From: Diploscapter coronatus
Taxonomy: Eukaryota > Nematoda > Chromadorea > Rhabditida > Rhabditidae
Reading direction: 5' to 3'
Length of the DNA stretch: 64,000 nt
NCBI GenBank assembly: GCA_964036155.1
Contig: OZ038422.1
Location: 30,775,201 to 30,839,200, forward strand
The notes under the pieces are model-generated. The model searched no databases, was not told where the DNA came from, and saw only the letters and a list, made by a program, of their open reading frames with translations. Shown here in pieces: positions 49,450-59,300 of this stretch. The translations under genes were made by a program, and so were the position numbers. Every line of letters begins with the position of its first letter. Positions within the stretch are counted from its first letter, which is position 1.

Positions 49450-51016
49450 TCATATAATCAAATGAGTATATTTCTTAACACAATAATCGCTTTGAAAGTT
49501 GAAAAAGTAGAATCGTAAGTGTTTGCCTTGAAATGCCCTTAAAATTTCAAATATTTTCGTAAATATCATGAATTCATACTTGAAAAATGCATATCGTCTA
49601 TCTTTGAGAATTCTGAATAGAAAATCATGAATCTGCTGTTTCTTATGATCATCAGGTTCATGAACCTTAAAAACTTAATTTTAAGATCTAAACAAATTTA
49701 ATTGAACACCTTTATATTAAATTGACAGATCGTGATATTGGCTTGATCCAATCTACCACTTTCGTATAACAATGGCATCATTTTATATTCCAAGTTTTCA
49801 GCGTCGAATAATATCTGATCGATTGTCTGAATTTTCAAATTTTCAGCTCGAATTTTGAAATATCATACCTTTTGCTTAATGATACCCTTCAGAAAATATA
49901 TTAAGTCTATGACTGTGACTAGCCTATCGTAGTAGAACGCTAAATATAAAATTATTATTACACGAAAAGTGTTTCTACATATTGTTATTTAGCCATAAAA
50001 ATACAATTTTTCAAAATATCATGATCTTACTTACCGATATAAAGTAAATACCACTTCTTATCGGCTAGAGTCTTAACCTTCTGCACACCCGATTTGTCGC
50101 TGATTCCGACATTTAAAAAATCTCCGACTTTTTGGTATAAATCGCTATTCCCCTTGTAAATTGGATCGGCACCGTAAAATTTCGAAGTTCCTGATTTTAG
50201 GGCCTAAATTTTCCATTATGCTAACTTTTTTTTTTTTTTTAAATTTTATACCGCTTTCATGCCTTCCTCTGCCTTTATGTCGTTCCCAATACCGATTGTA
50301 ACTATGACTGATTTAGAGTCTGGCTAAATTGAACATTTTTAATTATTTATTTAAACAATACTTTACATTGATTGGTAGAATATGATACTTGACTTCGTCC
50401 AGGTTTTTGAAATCTCGAAATTTCAAAATGCCCTTGACAATTTGATCACAAATCGTGATAATCCCTTGTAACTCAGGCCATAGCTAAAGTAGCAGTTTTT
50501 TTTTAGAGATTTAAGAATTAAAATGATGCAGGTATTATGATGAGAATGGAGTTAGGATTTTCAGAATTTCATATATAAAATTTTCACATGTTAACTTTTC
50601 GAAAATTAGTAGGCAAAAATTGAATAAAATTGTAATGATAAGAGACGAAAATCGAACAATCTCAGTTTCCTCGCGATTTTTATTAGTAGTTTATTTATTT
50701 ATTTAATTTCTACCTTTATCGGATCGTCTTTGAAAGGTAAAATGCTGTCCAACATGCAGTGAAGCCATAGGTCGTATGTCTCATTGCGAGTGCTAGTATT
50801 TGGGTTCAGTAAACGATAGGTTATGTTATTGCGTAGGACGTGCACATTTTCACATTCGTTTTCATTACTTGAACTCTTGAAGCACGTAAATAGGAAAATA
50901 ACAACGATTAACGCTCCGAATATATTATATATTCGATCTAATGGACATCTGAAAATCATTTTAATAGTTGATATTGTAAAAAGGCAATTAATAAATGTAG
51001 CCAATAGAAAAATCAT
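49450..51016 (-). CDS. Methyltransf_21 (FkbM-like) family protein, membrane-anchored
   Basis: Exons 50714-51016, 50367-50483, 50252-50323, 50035-50203, 49869-49939, 49710-49826, 49450-49665. All are GT-AG and in phase, 354 residues from 51016 (335 if the start is 50959). Two N-terminal hydrophobic stretches; the second (IFGALIVVIFLFTCF) is the likely signal anchor. Blocks shared with the large worm family: SVIVTIGIGNDIKAEEGMKA (motif-I-like), FYGADPIYKGNSDLY, VGISDKSGVQKVKTL, IDQILFDAENLEYKMMPLLY, ITICQFNIKVHEPD and a C-terminal RFYFFNF...CVKKY. The family is named for SAM-dependent methyltransferases, but the substrate is unknown in worms; O-methylation of fucose or mannose is a reasonable guess given the neighbours. 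Confidence 0.85.
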
Positions 51017-51479
51017 TGATAAAATAGTGTAACATCTGAATAAGATATGAAATTAATCAGTGATAATAAAAGCTGAGAATCACAATTTTTATACTATTTT
51101 AGCAATTATTATTCTTTTTCTAAATATAAACATTTTTACAAATATAGAAACTCACCTCATATTTTCCTAGGGTTTGCATTGAATGATCTCAATCAATATA
51201 GTTTCAAAATATTCTTGATAGAAATCTCGTAAGCGTGTTTTCCAGCAATATTAATTTCAAAGCCTGTATCAAAGAGGCGTTTTTATTCCTTCTTCAACGC
51301 GAGATTCGTATCTACGCAATTCACTAGCTTATCCACTTCCGAGATATACAGGTCAGGATATTTAAATCAACGTTTATTCACTTCGGGATTAGTAATGAGA
51401 AACTCGTCATGAAAATACATGTATAACAACATTTCCAGAAACATCTTAGGTTTACAAAAAGCATAATGATTCATTAAAG

Positions 51480-51800
51480 GTGAATGTCAGTAAGGACCAA
51501 AGTCAGTGTTTCCAGGGATCCGTCGATTTGGCTGATTTTCACACATATTGTTCAGTTTTTCGTGGGCTATCCAATGCTGAAAACCACGTTCGATTTGGTT
51601 CAGAAATAAGAAAGTTATGACTTTTTTCTCGAGGTCGGGACTGAAAAACATTCGAGCTACCGTAATCCGCTACAGTAATCGATTTTCGAAAAACAAACCA
51701 CACTGAGAATCAGCGTGAAAAACTGAACAATATGTGTGAAAATTAGCCAAATCGACAGACCCCTGGAAACACTGACTTTGGTCTTTACTGACATTCACTC
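51480..51800. repeat. inverted-repeat element
   Basis: Starts GTGAATGTCAGTAAGGACCA and ends TTACTGACATTCAC. Inside, CCGTCGATTTGGC and GCCAAATCGACAG are inverted, as are CAGCGTGAAAAACTGAACAA and TTGTTCAGTTTTTCGTGG. It is about 310 bases and also present at 49180-49410. Confidence 0.75.
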
Positions 51801-51811
51801 TTAATTAACTT

Positions 51812-53022
51812 TACATGAAAATTACAATACGAATTTCATAAGGAATAATTTGATCTAATCTGCTTTGTGACCGGAAAAAATCGAGATCTTCCCGTTTCGA
51901 TATTGGAATGGAGTCGGTTCCATTCTGCAACAAATTAGTCATGAAAATATGTTGTGGAATAATTTAGGACGCGCTATTTTCTCCCCCACTGTCTCTACAC
52001 TCGTTGAACGATAAAACATAGTGACGGGAAAAATGACTGCTTTAAGAGATGGGGAAGGGAAAGTGGTCCACCCAGCAATTTACGCATGATCAAATATGTT
52101 TCAGATGGATGATGGAAAATTTTGATTATTAACCATCAATTTTTAATGCAATTAGGAAAATTCTCACAAGAACGAACAAATCCATGGTTGGACGATTTTC
52201 TTTCCTGACATCGTTGTCGTAGTACACGTTCGAGTTATTCCTCGAAAAATATCCAACGAACCATCCATAGGTCGATTTAGAGGCAGTAATTAAGGTAGTC
52301 GTGCAGAGTCTCGATGACAAATACCATCCGACTCCTTCACAATATTTGACTGTAAAATAGACCTATAATTCCAAAACTAAAGATTATCATCAGGGTTGTT
52401 GCGGAATCGAATTTTAAAAATTCGGAATCGGAAGTGAAATTTGAATTCTTCGTGGGGTCGGAATTTGCGGAATCGGAACTTCCGCAACGGCCCTGCTCTT
52501 AAACCATTAGAGAAAATTTTAGGATATGCATGCCATAATTCGCAACGAACTTCGAAGACATTCTTCTATCAATTGTACTAAATGCGAGGTCTTTCCTTCA
52601 ATTTTTCCGAACTAAAATATCAATTTTAGCTATTTGACCTGAAACCCTTGCTCCTTTCTGAAGATAAACGTTTCTACATGGGATATGATCCAGAAAAATT
52701 GGTCTCCTATTTTGACGATACCAGACACGTTACGAAATCAATCTTTGATCTCGTTCTGCCAGTCTTTAGAAATCTGACTCACAAAATAAGTAATCTCGTT
52801 GATAATTTCGAATGATTTTATCTTTATCGATCATCTCAAACGAATTCTCATAGAAATTGAATGAATTTTTCACTGTCATATTTCATAACTTTCATAATAT
52901 TTAATAAATTTACAATGATTGCACATTTGTAATAGTTAATTGTAAGAAGTGTAGGGAATCTGAAAAATGTCAAAATGAATAGTTTGACCCATTCTATGAA
53001 CTTGAGAAAAGTTAATCATATT
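51812..53022. repeat. segmental duplication, inverted copy of 39826-41038
   Basis: About 1.2 kb. Carries GT11 exon copy 5 (52168-52349, minus strand), the shared MITE (52391-52495) and an OAC last-exon copy (52630-52815, plus strand, open to TGA). Differences from the 40 kb copy are few. Confidence 0.88.
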
Positions 53023-53108
53023 TTCGAAAACTAAATCATTAAGAAGAATAATAAAAACGCAATACATAACAGAAGAATGGATATTTTCAAGCTTGCTGCG
53101 TAATTGGT

Positions 53109-54791
53109 TCAATAAAATCTTCTACTACAATTTTTCAATATTTCAGGATCGATTTTTGCACTAGCTGATCTTCGTATATCAAATGGTGAAGAATAATTAG
53201 CAAAATATCGAGATACGTTAAAATTGAATTGATTTGCCAATAAAATATTTATAGCCGATTGATCATATCTGAATAGTTAATAATAAATATGTTTTTTTTA
53301 AATCTAAATTTGAGATAAATCTAACCGACCTATGGCATACAGGATCTGCAGAATACCTATCTCTGCCAAAATTACAAGGTATTTGTGAATTTTCCGGAGC
53401 CATACACTCTTTTTCGAATGCGCAAAGTACCCACATAAAATTAATTCTTCATAAATTTTCATAAATGAATAATTCATATACCATTTTATAAGTTCCTTTG
53501 ATTCTCGAGTATCAGCAACTAACAGAAATCCTCCTCCTAATTGCGCCACATTTTTGATTCTCTCAAGATCTGTAGTGAGATAAGAATACATCCCTTAAAA
53601 TAAATTATTATAGAAAATTGTTAATGAATTAAGGATATGAATATAGGTACCAGGATGAGTTGAGGTATAAATACCATGACCTGATTCTATGAACATCAAA
53701 AATGATGACTGAAATTTGACTTGAATAATGCTGGAATTTATCGCAAAATTTTAATGGAGTTTTTGAAAAAAAAACTTTCAAGTTATGAAGAATTAATGAA
53801 TGATAATAAACTGAAATTAGTCAGTCTATAAAAAAATACCTTTGCACAGTCATCATTACCCGTAAAGTTCTTTCTAAAATAAGAATAAACTAATGGTTAG
53901 GCATTAATTTTAAAATACCTTTGGTTTCTTTCCCTACATTGTATCATTTCGTAATATTTATCCATTTCTGCCTTTAACCATCGAACTGAACTATCCATAT
54001 ACCAAATCGTATTAAATTCCAATAAAGTCATCTGTAATTTTTGAAACATAAATTATTTTGGGATTGATATTCATTTTTCTTTTAAATTTCACTAATTCGC
54101 GATTACTTTTATATAATTTTATACTTACTGCAATTATCAAAGGTTTCCATCGATATTCTTTTAAATTCCTTACATAAGGAGGAAATAATTCGAAAGGAAA
54201 TGTTCGTAATTCGAAGTTGCAATATGTCTTCAATTCATTTCGAGTTTCTTCAGTCAATCCCAAATCGTAGAAAATCACTTTCTTTTCTGGCCATAGTTTT
54301 CTTACAAAATAGAGCTAAATTTGTCATGAAATGAAGATTGTCAACTGAACCAAAAAATAACCATTTCTTTAGCTTCTTCAACGTGATCTTCAGATGCCGC
54401 AGTCAAAATCGGTATATTTGATAAATCTTCACTGTCTAAATCGACGATCGTTTTTGGACCCAATAAATCTAATACATAACCATTAAACAACATGTTGAAT
54501 TCCGAATTTTAAACCTGCATAATCCAAAAATTCAAGATACTTGCAGTTGAACCGTTTTCCGAGTAAATGTGGAGAATATGAAGGAGCGTAGCACATCTTG
54601 TACAGTTTAGATTCGTATTCACAATAACATTCAGATTCTTTAGATGTTTCAATGACGAAATTCTGATAGTATGTAGACACGTCATAAACAAAATACCAAA
54701 TAAAGGAATTATAATAAAAGAATATGAATAATAAGAAAGCGCTTGAAATAAAGACATAAAATGATAAAATCATCAATGTTTGGCGAATCAT
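53109..54791 (-). CDS. DUF1647 family protein, one unresolved junction
   Basis: Exons 54515-54791, 54362-54468, 54129-54314, 53919-54031, 53840-53873, 53651-53708, 53340-53593, 53109-53268. An N-terminal membrane anchor (MILSFYVFISSAFLLFIFFY) indicates a type II protein. Family blocks: IPILTAASEDHVEEAK, KKVIFYDLGLTEETRNEL, ELRTFPFELFPPYVRNLKEY, RWKPLIIA, FNTIWYMDSSVRWLKAEM, GHGIYTSTHPGMYSYL and, at the end, YDQSAINILLANQF. Exon 53340-53593 must change frame inside: before about 53475 it reads TRESKELIKW, after it WVLCAFEKECMAPENSQIPC. An intron there would begin at GTATATG but has no AG acceptor, only ATG. The gene may thus be recently broken. Enzymatic role unknown; DUF1647 is often listed among GT-like families. 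Confidence 0.75.
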
Positions 54792-55039
54792 TAGTGTAGC
54801 TTCATAGTATACTTGCTAAACTTAATTTTGATAGTTGAAATATAGTTGTATGTGATGTTTTTAATGATGATAATCCTAAAACAAAGTAGCATGTAATCGA
54901 TAATGGAAGTATCGGTTGAAAATGGTTTATAATAAAGATATTAAAATTTGTTGTATATGCCCTTATTTTCCAGAAAAGTTGATCTTGATTGTTTAATAGA
55001 GATCGGTGTTTCGTTTCGGCTTCTCAAAAAATGCGTCGT

Positions 55040-56300
55040 TCCTAGGGAGCGCAAGCTCCGCCCACTTCGTGAAGTCAAAGTCAAGGAAAACAATTTCACT
55101 AATTTTTCAAAAATTTCTAGAAAATTTGCGAAGTGATTTTTTTCTGATTTATTTCTCACTATTAGATATAGGCCTAAGGAACATTTTTGCTTCCGAAACA
55201 CGAATTGGACCGGTCAAAACGTACAACAAAGTTTTCAAATCGCTCGTTTGAGTCTTGCAGATCTCGCTCATCATTTCTCGAGCTGAATATGAAAGAAAGT
55301 CCTTTCTGGTTATTTTGAGCAAAAAAATCAATAAAATTGGGTCAAAACGCCCGAAGACGTGTCCAAAAATACTTTTTGCTGAAATAACGCAATACAAAGC
55401 TATTTGACACTTGTTTCATGGCTTCTTGCACTCAAATTGCAGAATGGGCGTGGTCTATCATTTTGGGAATGATAAAAACCCATAGAAACTTCAGAATGTT
55501 CCGGAAACAAGCAAAACAAAACTAACAAACGTCCTTACAAAGCTGTTCTCCCTTTGAAATAGCCTTTGTTCTGTTGCGTGTTAAAGGCAGGGTACGCTTT
55601 TTTCCTTACGAAAATCGCCAAGCAAAAAGAGATTTTCGAATATCATCTTCAGAAATTCATATCTTGGTTACACTGATCCGTTTTTCATGCAGTTTCTTGC
55701 TACAATCCTATCTAGCCCTGCAGATTCATAGAAAAATACTCTCATGACTTTGTCTTCATATCGGGAATATCACTTGCGCTCCCTAAATATGATTAGCTAT
55801 TTCTCAAGTTCATAGAATGGATCAAGCTATTCATTTTGATATTTCTCAGATTCCCTACACTTCTTACAGTTAACTATTACAAATGTGCAATCATTGTAAA
55901 TTTATTAAATATTATGAAAGTTATGAAATATGACAGTGAAAAATTCATTCAATTTCTATGAGAATTCGTTTGAGATGATCGATAAAGATAAAATCATTCG
56001 AAATTATCAACGAGATTACTTATTTTGTGAGTCAGATTTCTAAAGACTGGCAGAACGAGATCAAAGATTGATTTCGTAACGTGTCTGGTATCGTCAAAAT
56101 AGGAGACCAATTTTTCTGGATCATATCCCATGTAGAAACGTTTATCTTCAGAAAGGAGCAAGGGTTTCAGGTCAAATAGCTAAAATTGATATTTTAGTTC
56201 GGAAAAATTGAAGGAAAGACTTCGCATTTAGTACAATTGATAGAAGAATGTCTTCGAAGTTCGTTGCGAATTATGGCATGCATATCCTAAAATTGCTTTA
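55040..56300. repeat. segmental duplication, unit A containing the genuine OAC last exon
   Basis: Direct copy of 39065-40335. This one is in phase with the rest of the OAC gene upstream, so it is probably the source copy for the exon. Confidence 0.8.
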
Positions 56301-59300
56301 ACGGTTTAATTAAATTACAAAATTTAGCAAAAGTCTTTAAGCAGTGAAGAACTAATAATCCAACGCTATGTTAATGTATAAGAAACTTTTTGATATAATT
56401 TTCGGATGCCTCATATCTTAATCCTTATATTGATGAATTTTCATCGAGTTTTAATTAGAGTTTGATATTTAGGGCTTTAAACCTGAAGAATGGTGAAATT
56501 AATTTCGAAGCAAAGACTTTTGCTACATTCTATGTACTCAATAAATACCCATTTATCATAATTGCTTGTTCTCAAATCCAATCCTTCGATTAGATGTTCG
56601 ATGAAGGTCGATAAATGGAAACTGTTCGGGTGAATAAAAGAATCCATAATCAACAGTTTCTTCGTTCGTCTGATTTTTAAAGACATTAATTAGACTAAGT
56701 TTCACATGAAAGGTAAGAAGAAACTTAAATCCGAAAATTTTCCAAGTTCGATTTCTATCCGACTTTTTTTAAATATCAATTCCTGCTCCCTGTTCAAAAG
56801 CTAATACCTTTCGTAATATTTGATATTTTCATTGATCTGCATTAAAATTGGATCATTTTCAATTTTATCCAAAATTGGTGACCACATGAAATCGCCATTT
56901 CTGAAATTACTCGGAAGATAAAGAAGCTAAAATATTATCCTTTACTTTGCAATAACTAGTAAAATATCCGGTTTTAATCGATCAACTAATTTCTTCGTTA
57001 CATTCAAATTAATTTCAGATACCTCATTGTCCCTGTATAATACGTAGTTATCTAAAAAATCAGAATTCATTTTGTCATATAAACTATGACACGTTCTTCG
57101 TAAAGAATCAGACCTAGGGAGCACTTTCGTCAGGCGAAGAAAATATACGGAAGGGGTAGGTCGCAAGGGCTTCTGACGATCGTCCGTCTTCCCTAGGTCT
57201 GATTCTTACGAAGAACGTGTCTTTATAACTAACCTATAATAGAAAGTGAATGTAATTCGCCGTAAGTATTGTGAAAGATTTCGCGAATAAGCGGGAGAAA
57301 ATTCAAGGAATAACTGTTCCCGACAACCAAAAACTTTAGACTTCCATTTCCTGGCTGTAAATTAGTTTTTATTTTAAAAATGGCTCTTTTGAAGTATCAA
57401 TTGAGTATGGAATTTAATTTTTCTTGAAAGTTCGTACAGTTTGAAAATAAATTATTATTGGCAAATGAATATAACTAGCAATTTTCCAGAAAGAAAACAT
57501 AAATTTTATACTTAATCATTCATTTTTACCTTCCATTTACAATGTCCCCAGGAATATTTGAGATTGTCGATCTCAATCGATGAAAGCCCCTTGAAAATCT
57601 CTTCATTCCAAGATTCCGAATCGCATGCAATACTTTGCCACCAACTGTCATCTGTGTAATTCACATTTATGTCATAAACATCCTTGTTATATTCTGAATT
57701 TGAGACTTTATCTAATTATTATAATAATTCCGATGAATTTTATTTTTTTAGGATGAAACAGTCACTAAATGACAGAATGTGATTAAATGACGAAAACGAA
57801 TAGTCAAAGATAAGGAAGAGATCGAGGAAAGAATAATAAAGAAAAGAATGGTTTAGTCGTTCCCTCATTCAGTTAAGTTTCGCCATATGACACGTTCTTC
57901 GTAAAAATCGAGTTTTTTATAAAGGGGGGTGGTACCCAAGAAGTTGATCCTCAGATTTCGAGCTGATATTTTGTCCCTGGGGGTTTTCGACTACGCTGAT
58001 GACGAATCTGACGGTTAAAACTCGATCCGACCACTTGTTCCGCCTGTTCCGGAAGGTCCGCATACGGTAGTTCCGAAAAATTATATTTTCGTTATTCTAC
58101 ATGGGAAAAATTCAAATTTGGTATTAAAATGCTCGTAGAGACCAACTGAGCACGATTCTGGAAAGACCTCGTCGAAATGATACCGAATAAGAAAGTTATG
58201 GTGAAAGTAGTAAAGTATGTGGAAAATAGCATATCGATTTTTCGCTTTTTAAAATTTTAAATTTTTTAAAAGTGCCAGATTCCGCGAGTTATTTATACTG
58301 GGAAGTAGCCCAGGTCTTCTAGTTTCTGAAACACTTGACCGTTTTCCTATAGACTGCCCGCTAGAGAAGAAATGTCACTTCTTCAAAGAGTTGTTATGAC
58401 TCAGTTTTACCTATATTTGATTTCAAAAAATCACAACTTCTATAATTCTAAACCAAATTCGATAATTCTTTTTTTATTAGTCAGAATTTAGTATCTAGTT
58501 TATCATGAATCAAAGAACAAATTTTTTGAATATCGATTTCTGCAGAAATGCGCACTTTTCGCGTCATGGTTACGGACTTTTCGATTCGTACTGCGTTTAC
58601 GCGTAAATGACGTTGAAAAAATTCATCCTCCCAGTATGTTGCGTAGATGTACATGGTGAACAACTTTGTTTCAGGACCGATCTCGAATTCGCATTGATAT
58701 GAGCTCTAGAATTTTTTGAAGTTCAGCGATCAACTATTGCAAAGTGCCTTTAGGGCAGTACATTTCAAAAATTCATATCTCCTTGTGTGTGCACATCCTA
58801 GAATAAGTTCTGGAACAAAAGTTTATCAACTTGAAGAGCTCTACAAGATTTCATGGAAAACTCCGACGTTAACTCACATTACACTTGTAAATACAGTACG
58901 GGTATATAGGGTAACTTCGGGTAATTTATTCCCTCCAAAATGAATTTCTAAAACTTTTCTTTTTATTTTTAATTTATTCTCCTACTCAAAGTCTACAAAA
59001 TAAAAAAAATAATCATTCAATTTGGTTCAGAAATAAGGAAGCTATGTATTTTTGAAAATAATCTATAAAAGGGCATTATGCTGAATTTGACTGTCGCACT
59101 TCAAAAAATTCTGGGGCTCACAAGATTGTGAATCCGAGGTCGATCCTGGAACAAAGTTGTTCGCCATTTCCATCTACGCAAAATACTGGAAGGACGAATT
59201 TTTCCAACGTCATTTACGCGTAAACGCAGGACATTATGAAAAGTACGCAATCACGACGCGAAAAGTGCGCATTTCTGCAGAAACTGGTATTCGAAAAATT

